A stretch of DNA of 64,000 nt from MED-G105 sp039814575 (GTDB lineage Bacteria > Pseudomonadota > Alphaproteobacteria > Caulobacterales > Parvularculaceae), in assembly GCA_039814575.1 (NCBI GenBank), contig JBCCAY010000017.1, forward strand, positions 1 through 64,000, written 5' to 3'. Made by a program: the position numbers and the translations under genes. The notes under the pieces were generated by a model. It was given only the letters and a program-made list of their open reading frames with translations. It was not told the origin of the DNA and searched no databases. Within the stretch, counting starts at the first letter, position 1; every line of letters starts with the position of its first letter. This document shows, one piece after another, positions 24,642 to 34,119 of this stretch.

Positions 24642-26762
24642 TTAGGCCGCGGCGATTTTTGACGCGTCCGCTGACGCGTTTTGGCGTTGCTCGGCGTCAA
24701 ATTTTGAAACGCTGCCGACGAGGTCTGCGGTTTCGTGGCGTAACGCCGATGTTGATGCGTTCAGCGTATCGACCATTTTCGCATTTTGCTGCGTATTGCT
24801 GTCAACGGCGCCGACAGCGGCGTTCAGCGCCTTAATGGACTGGGCTTGGTCATTGGCGCCGGAGGAAATGACGGCGATGAGTTTCGTCATTTCGCTGACG
24901 CGCGCAGCTATGCGCTCAAGCGCGTCGCCGGTCTCGCCGACGAGATCAACACCGCCTTCGACGTCCGCGACGCTTGTGGCGATAAGCGCCTTGATTTCTT
25001 TCGCCGCATCGGTCGTTCGCTGCGCAAGGGCGCGCACCTCTGTGGCGACGACGGCGAAGCCGCGTCCGGCTTCGCCCGCGCGTGCCGCTTCGACGCCTGC
25101 GTTCAAGGCAAGGAGGTTTGTTTGAAACGCAACGTCGTCAATAACGCCGACAATCGCGCCGATTTTCGCCGATGAGTCCTCAATTTTTCCCATGGCGGCG
25201 ACGGCTTGGGTCACGACGGTTTTACCGATGTCGGCTTCGTTCTTTGTTTCACTTGCCGCTTGCCGCGCCCGATCCGCCCCGTCCGCCGAAGCGGTGACGG
25301 TGCGGGTGATATGTTCAAGGGACGCCACAGCCTCTTCGACCGTCGAGGCTTCTTTCTCCGTTCGGCGCGATAAGTCCGTAGACAAATCGCCGATGGCCGT
25401 TGCGCTTTCGTTCAGCGTCTTCGCGCTTGAACGGATCGCCAAAATCGTTGCCCGCATTTTTTCTACGGCGTCGTTATAATCGACGCGAAGGCGTTCAAAG
25501 TCATCAGTAAACGGCGTTTCAATTGCGACATCGAGCGCGCCGGCGGCAAGATTTTGTAGGCTGTCACCGAGCGTGTCGATAACGGTCGTTAAATTATGCG
25601 TATTGCGAAACCGTTCTTCATGGATCGCAGTGATATCGGATGAAAACTGCACAATCTTCAAAAGTCTGCCGCTGCGGTCTTTCACAGGGTTATAGGTCGC
25701 TTGCAGCCAAACGGAGCTACCGTCTTTAGTGCGGCATTCATATTCACCCGATTGGAACGCCCCATCGCGCAAGGCGCTCCAAAACGCTTGGTATTCCGGA
25801 CTATTCCGGTAAGCGGCTTGTTCGAACATTGAATGGTGTTTGCCAACGATTTCAGGGCTCGAATACCCCATCATCGCGAGGAAATTCTCGTTCGCCTCAA
25901 GAATTGTTCCGTCAGGAGAAAATTCGATAACGGCGTTTGAACGACCGATGGCGGCGACTTTCGCGGCATAATCAATGTCGCGCTTCATGCGGTCGGTGAT
26001 GTTTGTCGCAAAGTTCACGACGCCGACGACCGCGCCGTCGACATCGAAAATCGGATTGTAGGACCCTTGTATCCAGATTTCTTTTCGGTCGCGTCCGAAG
26101 CGTTTATATTCCGCTGACTTAAAATCGCCGGCGCGCAGCTCTTCCCAGAACCGCCGATACCCGTCCGTATTGCGATAGGACGGGTGGACGAACATGGAGT
26201 GGTTCTTCCCCTCCAACTCGCCGGGAGCGTAACCGAGGGCGTTTAGAAAGTTCTCGTTAACGTTTAGGATCGTTCCGTCGGGGTCGTAGACAATAACGGC
26301 GGTCGAACGATTAAGGGCGTCGATTTTGCCTTGGTTTTCGATCTTGCGCCGTTCGTCGTCGGTGACGTCGACCCCCACATGAATGATCTTAGAAACCGTT
26401 CCCTGGCGGTCGATGACGGGCGTGTAGGTCGCTTGCAACCATAGTGCATCGCCGTTCTTTTTAACTCTTTTGAAACGAGCCGAGACGACGGCGCCCCCTT
26501 CTAAGGAGCGCCATAAGTCATTTTCAGCGGTGCTAACGCCGCCATCGGCGGAAACAAAAGACGCGTGGTCTTTGCCTTTAATGTCTGCGCGCCGATAGCC
26601 GAATGTCTTTAGAAAGACGGTGTTGGCGGTGATGAGACCGCCGTGCACGTCAAATTCGGCGATCGCATGGGATTGATTGAGCGCGCCAACAAGGTCGGCC
26701 TTGCTGTTGGACCAGATAGGCCGCTTCAAAGAGGCGGACAGAAGTCTCTCAAAATAAGCCAT
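24642..26762 (-). CDS. Cytoplasmic methyl-accepting chemotaxis protein with three PAS domains
   Basis: The 706-residue receptor has no transmembrane segment. Three tandem PAS-PAC modules occupy roughly residues 25-145, 150-265 and 270-390; each has a GTILxxNENFL-type core and a WLQATYNP-type PAC segment. A HAMP-like linker (about 400-455) and a long coiled-coil signalling domain follow. The hairpin tip reads FQTNLLALNAGVEAARAGEAGRGFAVVATEVR, split here as FQTNLLALNAGVEAARAGEA then GRGFAVVATEVR. The PAS repeats resemble the haem- or flavin-binding Aer2/BdlA type, suggesting redox or oxygen sensing, though cofactor residues were not assigned. No CheA/CheW or flagellar genes are nearby. Confidence 0.92.
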   Translation of the reverse strand: MAYFERLLSASLKRPIWSNSKADLVGALNQSHAIAEFDVHGGLITANTVFLKTFGYRRADIKGKDHASFVSADGGVSTAENDLWRSLEGGAVVSARFKRVKKNGDALWLQATYTPVIDRQGTVSKIIHVGVDVTDDERRKIENQGKIDALNRSTAVIVYDPDGTILNVNENFLNALGYAPGELEGKNHSMFVHPSYRNTDGYRRFWEELRAGDFKSAEYKRFGRDRKEIWIQGSYNPIFDVDGAVVGVVNFATNITDRMKRDIDYAAKVAAIGRSNAVIEFSPDGTILEANENFLAMMGYSSPEIVGKHHSMFEQAAYRNSPEYQAFWSALRDGAFQSGEYECRTKDGSSVWLQATYNPVKDRSGRLLKIVQFSSDITAIHEERFRNTHNLTTVIDTLGDSLQNLAAGALDVAIETPFTDDFERLRVDYNDAVEKMRATILAIRSSAKTLNESATAIGDLSTDLSRRTEKEASTVEEAVASLEHITRTVTASADGADRARQAASETKNEADIGKTVVTQAVAAMGKIEDSSAKIGAIVGVIDDVAFQTNLLALNAGVEAARAGEAGRGFAVVATEVRALAQRTTDAAKEIKALIATSVADVEGGVDLVGETGDALERIAARVSEMTKLIAVISSGANDQAQSIKALNAAVGAVDSNTQQNAKMVDTLNASTSALRHETADLVGSVSKFDAEQRQNASADASKIAAA

Positions 26763-26989
26763 AGCCCAACATGCGCGCGCTGCGGCGCCTTAAGCGGACG
26801 TTTACGCTGTCGACGCCGTCGCAAGCGCGTCTCCCCCGAGCAAAACAACGCACATGTCATCGCGCATCAATCTAATGAAAGGGTAAATGCGCGTTAATGC
26901 TAAGCGTCGTGTCTTAGCGTTGCTTTTACGGATCGACGGCGATCGCGTGGGGGAGAGAAACGGCGCAGGGGCGCGGCGCACCCGTCAGT

Positions 26990-27418
26990 TTAAGCGCCGT
27001 CCGTGCGCGACTGGAACGAAATGGGCAGACCGCCGGGGCCGGCGAGGTAATAAATTTTTTCGCCATGGGCGAGGTCAGGCCCTTTCGGGTCGAGGCCGTT
27101 CTGGCGGGCGTGATCGGCGAAGGCGTCCGCGTCATCGACAATTAATTGCAGCATCACCATTTCGGGCATGTTCTCGCCGGCCGGCCAAATCTCGATCCAG
27201 GAGTTTTCCCCATTATTTTCCACAGGGAATACGGCGCCCATAAATGCGTCTTGTGCGGTCGCGGCGGCTTCATCGCCCGATAGGTCTGCGGGCGACGGGT
27301 CTGGGGGCGGGGGCGTCATGCTGCGTTCGGGAACGCCGAGTTTGCGGAAAAGATCGGCGAGCCCCTCCGCGCCGCCGCCGCCGGCCACGCGACAAAAGCG
27401 CATTCCCAAGAGTTTCAT
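26990..27418 (-). CDS. VOC (glyoxalase-like) family protein
   Basis: The 142-residue start at 27418 is supported by GGAGAG seven bases upstream; a longer frame back to 27562 lacks support and would overlap polA. The protein has the paired beta-alpha-beta-beta-beta layout of vicinal-oxygen-chelate proteins, ending with LQLIVDDADAFADHARQNGL and YYLAGPGGLPISFQ, typical of glyoxalase or bleomycin-resistance-like members. The middle holds a proline-rich insert (MTPPPPDPSPAD). It is divergent from polA, with 143 bases between the starts. The substrate is unknown. Confidence 0.75.
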   Translation of the reverse strand: MKLLGMRFCRVAGGGGAEGLADLFRKLGVPERSMTPPPPDPSPADLSGDEAAATAQDAFMGAVFPVENNGENSWIEIWPAGENMPEMVMLQLIVDDADAFADHARQNGLDPKGPDLAHGEKIYYLAGPGGLPISFQSRTDGA

Positions 27419-27561
27419 TCGCTCTCTCCTCGGCTTGTTCCCGTCCGCATTGCCCGCCATAAAAGACCAATCCGCACCAAAGCGAAACCCGGCGCCTATG
27501 GGCGTCTCGTCACGCCTCGAAACGGTCTTGCGACCACCCTCCAATTGTGAGCGCCCCCTCA

Positions 27562-30378
27562 ATGGCTCCAGCCAAAAAGACTTCGTCCAAAACCGCCGCC
27601 GCCGATAACGCCCCGATGCGCCTCTATCTTGTTGACGGGTCGGCGTACATTTTTCGCGCCTACCACGCCTTGCCGCCGCTGACGCGAAAATCCGACGGCT
27701 TGCCTGTCGGCGCCGTCTCCGGCTTTTGCAACATGCTCTATAAGCTGTTGACGGACATGGGCGATGAGCACGACCCGACGCACTTCGCTGTCATTTTCGA
27801 TTATTCGTCGAAGAGTTTCCGTAACGATCTTTATAAAGATTACAAAGCCAACCGCCCGCCGCCGCCGGAGGATTTAGCGCCGCAATTCCCATTGGTGCGT
27901 GATGCGACGCGCGCCTTCGGCGTGCCGTGCATTGAAATGGAAGGCTATGAAGCGGACGATGTTATCGCGTCTTACGCCCGCGCGGTGGATCGCATGGGCG
28001 GCGAGTGCGTGATTATCTCATCCGACAAAGACTTGATGCAGCTCGTCACGGACAATGTGTCGATGTTCGACACCATGAAAAACAAGTGGATACGCCGCGA
28101 ACAAGTAATCGAGAAATTTGGCGCGCCGCCGGAGAAAGTCATCGACATCCAGGCGCTTGCCGGGGATTCGGTCGATAATGTGCCGGGCGTTCCGGGCATC
28201 GGCGTTAAGACGGCGGCGCAATTAATCGAAGAGTTTGGCGACGTCGACTCCCTGCTAGAGCGCGCTGAAGAGATCAAACAGAAGAAGCGCCGCGAGAACC
28301 TCATAGAGTTCGCCGACGATGCGCGCATCTCGAAAGAACTGGTCACGCTGAAAGACGATATCGACCTTCCGAACCCGATCGATGAATTTGTCCTGAAACC
28401 GATCGACGTTGATCCGCTCTTAGGCTTTTTCAACGAAATGGAGTTCACAACGATCGCTAAGCGCGTGACGGCGGATCTCGGGCCTGGCGGCGCTGCAAAA
28501 GAAGCGGACGCCGCGCCCACTGGCGACGCCGCCGCTTATACGACGATCTTCGATGAAGACGCCCTGAAAGATTGGGTGAAGCGCGCTTATGAGCGCGGCG
28601 TCGTCGCCATTGATACGGAGACGGATAGTCTGAACGCCATGGCGGCGAACCTTGTCGGGGTTTGTCTCGCGGTTGCGCCCGGCGAAGCGGCCTATGTTCC
28701 CTTAGGCCACAATGCTGAAGGGTTGGATTTGGCCGCCGACGAGGCCGCCAAAAGCGCCGCTAATCAAATGCCCTTAAAAGCCGCGCTGAAAATTCTAAAG
28801 CCGATGCTGGAAGACCCGTCGGTTTTGAAGGTCGGACAAAATTTCAAATATGATTTGACGATATTGTCTCGATACGGTGTGTCCGTTGCGCCGTTCGACG
28901 ACACAATGTTGATCTCTTATGCGCTCGATTGCGGGCGCGGCGGTCACGGCATGGATGAACTCGCCAAGCGCCATTTGGGCGTTGATACGATAAAGTTCTC
29001 CGACATCGCCGGCACCGGCAAAAAACAGAAAACCTTCGATCAGATCGACATTGAAACCGCATCGAAATACGCCGCGGAGGATGCGGATATCACCTTGCGG
29101 CTGCACCAAACGTTAAAGCCGCGCCTTTCCGATGAGGGAAAGACAAGCGTGTACGAACGTTTGGAGCGCCCTTTAGCGCCGGTCATCGCCGGCATGGAGC
29201 AGGAAGGCGTAAAAGTCGACCGCGCGGTGCTCGCGCGTTTGTCGGGTGATTTCGCCCAGCGAATGGCGGCCTCAGAAGCCGAAGCTTATGAGCTCGCTGG
29301 CGAGACGTTCAATATGGGCTCGCCCAAGCAAATTGCGGAACTCTTGTTCGGAAAGTTGGGGCTGCCTGGCGGTAAAAAGACCGCTAAAGGCGCATGGTCG
29401 ACGAAAGCCGACGTCCTCGAAGAGCTCGCCGCCGAAGGCCACGACCTGCCCCGCGTCATTCTCGATTGGCGCGGACTGTCAAAGCTTAAAAGCACGTATA
29501 CGGATGCCTTGCCGCTCGCGATTAACGCTGAGACCGGGCGTATTCATACGTCGTATTCCCTCGCGTCGACAACGACGGGGCGGCTCGCCTCCAACGAACC
29601 GAACCTTCAAAACATTCCCATCCGAACGGACGACGGCCGCAAAATCCGCACCGCCTTCGTGCCGGAAGACGGCAATGTGTTGATTTCAGCGGACTATAGT
29701 CAAATCGAGTTACGGCTTTTGGCGCATATCGCTGACCTTGAAACCATGAAGGCGGCCTTCGCCGACGGCGTCGATATTCATGCGCTGACGGCGTCGGAGA
29801 TGTTCGGCGTGCCCATCGAGGGTATGGACCCGATGGTGCGCCGCCGCGCGAAAGCCATTAATTTCGGCATAATCTACGGCATTTCCGCGTTTGGTCTCGC
29901 CAATCAATTAGGCATATCGCGGGGGGAGGCGAAGGCCTATATCGACAGCTATTTTGAGAAATTCCCCGGCATTCGTCGGTATATGGATGAAACCGTCGAA
30001 GTGGCGCGCGCGTCCGGCTATGTTGAGACCATCTTTGGGCGGCGCACCTATGTCGGCGGCATTAAAGATAAGAACCCGGCGATGCGCGGCTATGCAGAAC
30101 GTCAGGCGATTAACGCGCCCATCCAAGGCGCCGCGGCGGATATTATCCGCAGGGCGATGGTGCGAACGCCCGCGGCGCTGAAAAAGAAAAAGCTGAAGGC
30201 GCGTCTTTTGTTGCAGGTGCATGACGAACTCATTCTTGAGTGTCCCTCCGATGCTGCTGATGAGACGTGTGCGCTGATCGTCGACATCATGTCGGGCGCT
30301 GCGGCGCCGGCGAGCGAGATTTCGGTGCCGCTCGTCGTTGATGCGCGCGCCGGCGCCAATTGGGATGAAGCCCACTAG
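27562..30378 (+). CDS. polA: DNA polymerase I
   Basis: The 938-residue enzyme has all three PolA modules. The 5'-3' exonuclease/flap domain (about 18-305) includes EADDVIASYA and GDSVDNVPGVPGIG. The 3'-5' exonuclease (about 325-520) is intact, with AIDTETD, GQNFKYD and YAAEDAD supplying the DEDDy residues. The polymerase domain has motif A DYSQIELR near 711, motif B RRRAKAINFGIIYG and motif C QVHDE near 886. It fills gaps in repair and removes RNA primers. A GTG at 27547 gives five extra residues, and neither start has a strong ribosome-binding site; the conserved region begins MRLYLVDGSAY about 18 residues in. Confidence 0.97.
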   Translation: MAPAKKTSSKTAAADNAPMRLYLVDGSAYIFRAYHALPPLTRKSDGLPVGAVSGFCNMLYKLLTDMGDEHDPTHFAVIFDYSSKSFRNDLYKDYKANRPPPPEDLAPQFPLVRDATRAFGVPCIEMEGYEADDVIASYARAVDRMGGECVIISSDKDLMQLVTDNVSMFDTMKNKWIRREQVIEKFGAPPEKVIDIQALAGDSVDNVPGVPGIGVKTAAQLIEEFGDVDSLLERAEEIKQKKRRENLIEFADDARISKELVTLKDDIDLPNPIDEFVLKPIDVDPLLGFFNEMEFTTIAKRVTADLGPGGAAKEADAAPTGDAAAYTTIFDEDALKDWVKRAYERGVVAIDTETDSLNAMAANLVGVCLAVAPGEAAYVPLGHNAEGLDLAADEAAKSAANQMPLKAALKILKPMLEDPSVLKVGQNFKYDLTILSRYGVSVAPFDDTMLISYALDCGRGGHGMDELAKRHLGVDTIKFSDIAGTGKKQKTFDQIDIETASKYAAEDADITLRLHQTLKPRLSDEGKTSVYERLERPLAPVIAGMEQEGVKVDRAVLARLSGDFAQRMAASEAEAYELAGETFNMGSPKQIAELLFGKLGLPGGKKTAKGAWSTKADVLEELAAEGHDLPRVILDWRGLSKLKSTYTDALPLAINAETGRIHTSYSLASTTTGRLASNEPNLQNIPIRTDDGRKIRTAFVPEDGNVLISADYSQIELRLLAHIADLETMKAAFADGVDIHALTASEMFGVPIEGMDPMVRRRAKAINFGIIYGISAFGLANQLGISRGEAKAYIDSYFEKFPGIRRYMDETVEVARASGYVETIFGRRTYVGGIKDKNPAMRGYAERQAINAPIQGAAADIIRRAMVRTPAALKKKKLKARLLLQVHDELILECPSDAADETCALIVDIMSGAAAPASEISVPLVVDARAGANWDEAH

Positions 30379-30674
30379 GCGCAAGTACCGCTGAGGGCGC
30401 CGCGCGCGCGTCCTCAACAAAGTCTTAAGAGCCTTTGCAAAATGGGGTCTTTCGACGCCTAAAAATTAAGAAAATGGAAAGCTGCGGCGTCAAAACTCCG
30501 CGTCGTCGGCGACCGGGGCGGGCCGATGGAGCGAGGCGGGCTTTCGGCGTTTTCCGCCATTCGATGCCGTCCTAAACGGGTGCTGGCCAAACGGCTGTGG
30601 GCCAGGCGGCGCACGCGCTTGCCAGATGCGTGCCCGGAGACTCTTGAACGGGGACGCGTGAGCGGAGGCGCGAC

Positions 30675-31967
30675 ATGACGCTTTTATTTTTAACCTCAAC
30701 GCTGCCGCGTTTTGAGGGCGACGCCCAAGCGCCGTTCGTGTTGGAGCAAGCCGCCGCCTTCGTTAAAGCGACGAATACGATGCCGGTAATCCTCGCGCCG
30801 GGCGACGCTGCGGCGCAGGCGCGCGAAACGCTCTCCGGCGTTGCTATTCGACGCTTTCAGTACTTCTTGCCGAAAAGCGCCCAGACGCTCGCTTATCCGG
30901 CGATCCTACCGAACTTAAAAGCACAGCCCTTGCGCGGTATGCAGCTGCCGTTTTTCATTGCCTCCGAATACGTCGCTGCGCGCAAAGTGTTGCGGGAGAA
31001 ACCAGACATTGAGGGGGTTTACGCCCATTGGGTCGCGCCGCAAGGGTTGGTCGCCTGGGCCTTAAAGAAGGCGACCGGCGTTCCTTATGTTTTGCAAAAC
31101 CATTCCTCCGACCTCGCTGTATTTTGGAAACTTGGGGGGGCGGGCCGCGCGATGGCGCGCCGTCTCGTGCGTGACGCCAGCGTTTTCTTCTGCGTTAACG
31201 TTCAGCAAAAGCGCGCCGTCCTCGGACTATTCCCGCAGGATCAACGCACGGAAATCTCCTCGAAGATAAAGGTTCTGCCCATGGGCGTCGCCCATAATGT
31301 GGGCGACGGCGATGGTGACGCCTCGGCTGAACAAGGTGGAGACGGCAAGTCCTACGAATTCGGCTTTATGGGGCGTTTATCGGCGAAGAAGGGCGTTGCG
31401 CATCTCTTGCGCGCCCATCGGCGGCTCGTCGTTGAAGGGCAAGGCCCGAAGCTAGGGGTCGCCGGCGACGGCGAAGCGCGCGCCACATTGAAAGCCGCCG
31501 CTGATCCTTTGTGCGTCAGTTTTGAAGGTTTTCTAAGCGGCGCGCAAAAATCGGCGTTTCTCGCCCGCTGCCGTACGCTCGTTTTCCCGTCAATTCGCGA
31601 CGGCGATGATGTGGAAGGCTTGCCCGTCGCTGTGTTGGAGGCTTTGTCGCTTGGCAAGACCGTTATTGTTAGTCCGTCAACGAATATAAAGATGCTGCCG
31701 GAATGGTCGGAGATTGAAGACGACGTTCATATTATTGACGACCCCAGCGATGATGAAGCGCTGGCGGCGGTTATGCGCCGCAGCTTAGAGACCGTGCCCG
31801 CCGCCGTTTCCGCCCGTCACGATCGTCTGCGGCGCATTATGGCGCGCTATCGCTGGGAAAATCTTATCTCGGAATATATCGATACGCTGAGTGAGCATTC
31901 GGTGTTGAGCGGTCCGGAAATCAACAGCAAAAGTGAAAGCCAACAATCGGGGAAGAGCGCAGCGTAA
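30675..31967 (+). CDS. GT4-family glycosyltransferase
   Basis: The 430-residue protein has a GT-B fold. The N-terminal domain includes GVYAHWVAPQGLVAWALKK and VLQNHSSDLAVF. The C-terminal GT4 domain has FGFMGRLSAKKGVAHLL, LGVAGDGEARATL and the nucleotide-sugar signature PSIRDGDDVEGLPVAVLEAL, whose glutamates are typical of family 4. Family members transfer a sugar from a nucleotide donor to a lipid-linked or cell-wall glycan. It starts a small glycan/lipid locus with an HprK-like kinase (opposite strand), an LPG-synthase-TM-like protein and a GT2 enzyme. The acceptor and sugar are unknown. The C-terminal ~20 residues are polar and variable. Confidence 0.9.
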   Translation: MTLLFLTSTLPRFEGDAQAPFVLEQAAAFVKATNTMPVILAPGDAAAQARETLSGVAIRRFQYFLPKSAQTLAYPAILPNLKAQPLRGMQLPFFIASEYVAARKVLREKPDIEGVYAHWVAPQGLVAWALKKATGVPYVLQNHSSDLAVFWKLGGAGRAMARRLVRDASVFFCVNVQQKRAVLGLFPQDQRTEISSKIKVLPMGVAHNVGDGDGDASAEQGGDGKSYEFGFMGRLSAKKGVAHLLRAHRRLVVEGQGPKLGVAGDGEARATLKAAADPLCVSFEGFLSGAQKSAFLARCRTLVFPSIRDGDDVEGLPVAVLEALSLGKTVIVSPSTNIKMLPEWSEIEDDVHIIDDPSDDEALAAVMRRSLETVPAAVSARHDRLRRIMARYRWENLISEYIDTLSEHSVLSGPEINSKSESQQSGKSAA

Positions 31968-32023
31968 ACGGCGATGGTCGTCTTCGCTAAAGCGCAATCC
32001 GCTTCTTCCCGCTTGAATGACGC

Positions 32024-33019
32024 CTAGACCAGATGCGCTTCAGCAAAGGCGAGGCGTTCATGGTCGGAGCGCATGTCCCGTGCGTTCACGAATTGCAGTT
32101 GGTCCACATGGCGCAACGCCTTTTGGATGACGGATCGTTCCAAATCGCCGGTTTCCGGCGACATGCCGATGTTTTCCATAAGGCTGGTGTTGAGGTCCGC
32201 TGACCCGATGATGGCGTCAGTCGCCTGTTGAACGCCTTGGGGCGAGGTTAGGTCGAGCGCGGCGCTGTCCCCCTCCCGTTGGAGGAAGACGACGCGCTGC
32301 AACGGCGCCGGGCCGGAGCGGGTCGTTTCGAAGATTTCCTCCGCGTGCGCCCGGGTGGAAATCAAGAACCGTCGTCCGGTGACAACAGCGATCGCCGTGC
32401 GAATGACATCTTTAGCCGCGATCGCCAGCTGAATTCTCAAAGGCGGGCGTAGGGTTTTCAGATTGTAGGTGAACAGATGTAATGGCCGCGCATAGGGGAA
32501 GACGAGGCCCGTTTGCGCGTCCACCATCAGCAAATCGTCGCCCATCAACGCATACCCGTTCTGCATCAAGGAGAGGGACAGCGTGGTTTTTCCGGTGCCG
32601 CCTTCGGCTGGGAAAACGAAGGCCTTGCCGTCTTTCGAGACGCCCGCGGCGTGCATGAACAAGACGTCGGTTTCGAGCAGTTTTTGATAGAGGATCGGCT
32701 CCAGCAACTGACCTTGAACAAAAGCGCCGACGGCCGTGACGTAAAAACGGTCCAGCCAGTGCTTCTCGAACAGGAGAACGGGGCTCGGACCCGCCAGATC
32801 GCGAACGGCGAAATTGAACCGAAAGAGGCCTTTGTAGTGAACGGACTGTTTCTCGGCTGGGTCGATGGCGTCGACAAGTTTTAGCGTCACGTCGGGGCAG
32901 TCGGCGCTCGTGTGGTCGGTGGAAATGCGCGCGTATTCATTGCGGAAATAGGCGCGATAGCGCGCCGGCGCGTCGACGATGATCCGGACTTTGCCGTTTA
33001 AATTGTAGACGTCGCTCAT
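32024..33019 (-). CDS. HPr-kinase-like P-loop protein
   Basis: The 331-residue protein has a Walker A PAEGGTGKTTLSLSL (Lys144) followed by GDDLLMVD, in the order typical of the HPr kinase/phosphorylase C-terminal fold. The N-terminal ~120 residues are unlike the HprK N-domain. Such HprK-related proteins occur in bacterial glycan, exosortase and peptide-modification loci and lack an assigned substrate. The ATG at 33019 is preferred to a GTG at 33043; AGAGA lies close upstream. It is transcribed toward the GT4 gene and divergent from the LPG-synthase-TM-like gene. Kinase activity is inferred from the fold only, and no HPr or PTS gene is nearby. Confidence 0.75.
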   Translation of the reverse strand: MSDVYNLNGKVRIIVDAPARYRAYFRNEYARISTDHTSADCPDVTLKLVDAIDPAEKQSVHYKGLFRFNFAVRDLAGPSPVLLFEKHWLDRFYVTAVGAFVQGQLLEPILYQKLLETDVLFMHAAGVSKDGKAFVFPAEGGTGKTTLSLSLMQNGYALMGDDLLMVDAQTGLVFPYARPLHLFTYNLKTLRPPLRIQLAIAAKDVIRTAIAVVTGRRFLISTRAHAEEIFETTRSGPAPLQRVVFLQREGDSAALDLTSPQGVQQATDAIIGSADLNTSLMENIGMSPETGDLERSVIQKALRHVDQLQFVNARDMRSDHERLAFAEAHLV

Positions 33020-33128
33020 TTCTCTTGTGTCCCGGTTACACACTCAATTCACCGGCAGTTTGTTAAGGAGAGATTGATATCGTCGACAAAGTGCGAAACG
33101 CGTGCATCGCGAATGAGGAGTTTCCGCA

Positions 33129-34079
33129 TTGCGCCAATGGGCACACCAATCGGACGGCCAATGGGCGAAACGCGCCGCCGCTCTTGAAGCGGCGTTGACT
33201 GCGTTTTTGGTGACGATCAGAAAACCATGGGCCCGTTCGGTCGGCATGGCGGTTGCGGCGTGCTTGTTCGTCGGCGGCGTCATTGTGTCGATCGCCGCTG
33301 ATCCGGCGCAGTTCATCAACATGCGTATGGCGCCCGTGGCGCTGGCGTTTTTTCTCGTGACGCCCCTCGTGATCTTGGGCAACGCCGCGGAGTTTGTGTT
33401 CGTAGCGCGCCTTGTGGGCCGGCGCGTAACGCCCTTCGCGGCGCTGAAAATCACGGTGTTCGGCACGGCGGCGAACCTGCTACCATTGCCGGGCGGTGCC
33501 ATGGTGCGGGTGGCGGCGCTGAAAACCGCGGGCGCGAGCGTCGCCGGCGGCTCGGGCGGCGTGCTTCTCGCGGCGATTATCTGGATCGGCGTTTCGTTTA
33601 TTCTGGCGGGCGGCGGCGCGTTATTGCTTGGTTTGCCAATCGCTGGCGGTGTCGGACTTTTGTTCGGGGCGGGCGTTCTTGCGGCGTGCTTGGTTTTTGC
33701 ACACTTTGTTTATTCCGCCTTGCCCGCAGCGTTGGGGGTGTGTGTCGTAAAGAGTGCGACGACGCTTCTCGACGCGTTGCGGCTCTATTGGTGCTTAGCG
33801 GCGCTTGGCGTGACGGCGAGCCTCCTCCAGGCGATTGTCTTGTCCGTATCCGGCGTCATTGGCGCTGCAATCGCCATCGCCCCGGCGGGGCTCGGCGTGC
33901 GCGAGGGATCAGCGGCGCTCCTCGCGCAGTTTATTGCCCTGCCGGCGGCGCCGGTCTTTCTCGCCGCTTCGCTGGCGCGGCTTGTCGGTCTCGTGATGCT
34001 CGCGCCCTTAGCGCTTCTCTTGGCGACCGGCGAAGCGAAGTCGGCGAACGTTAACCCTTCCGCGCTAGACCCGTCTTAA
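33129..34079 (+). CDS. Lysylphosphatidylglycerol-synthase-TM-like membrane protein (UPF0104)
   Basis: The 316-residue protein is almost entirely hydrophobic, with about eight predicted helices and the AGLGVREGSAALLAQF motif characteristic of the UPF0104/LPG_synthase_TM family. That family includes the flippase half of MprF and many glycolipid-linked homologues. The soluble aminoacyl-transferase domain of MprF is absent. The start is a TTG at 33129, supported by GAGGAG (33116-33121) with 7 bases between. It is followed by a GT2 gene after 40 bases on the same strand, which suggests flipping or handling of a lipid that is glycosylated by the neighbouring enzymes. The exact lipid is unknown. Confidence 0.82.
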   Translation: MRQWAHQSDGQWAKRAAALEAALTAFLVTIRKPWARSVGMAVAACLFVGGVIVSIAADPAQFINMRMAPVALAFFLVTPLVILGNAAEFVFVARLVGRRVTPFAALKITVFGTAANLLPLPGGAMVRVAALKTAGASVAGGSGGVLLAAIIWIGVSFILAGGGALLLGLPIAGGVGLLFGAGVLAACLVFAHFVYSALPAALGVCVVKSATTLLDALRLYWCLAALGVTASLLQAIVLSVSGVIGAAIAIAPAGLGVREGSAALLAQFIALPAAPVFLAASLARLVGLVMLAPLALLLATGEAKSANVNPSALDPS

Positions 34080-34119
34080 CGGATCGCCCATCTAGATTGT
34101 GGGCTTGCGGGAGCGCGCT

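Noticed and set aside
27972..28520. Long minus-strand open frame (182 codons) inside polA
   Set aside because: It lies antisense to the well-conserved exonuclease domain of polA and its composition is that of a GC-rich shadow frame.
28795..29109. Minus-strand open frame inside the polA exonuclease region
   Set aside because: It is antisense to conserved catalytic motifs and is a shadow of coding bias.
30421..30450. Possible lone IS end (TAAGAGCCTTTGCAAAA) after polA
   Set aside because: It resembles the GAGCC ends of the palindromic elements, but no matching second end or further shared sequence was found nearby, so it may be chance.
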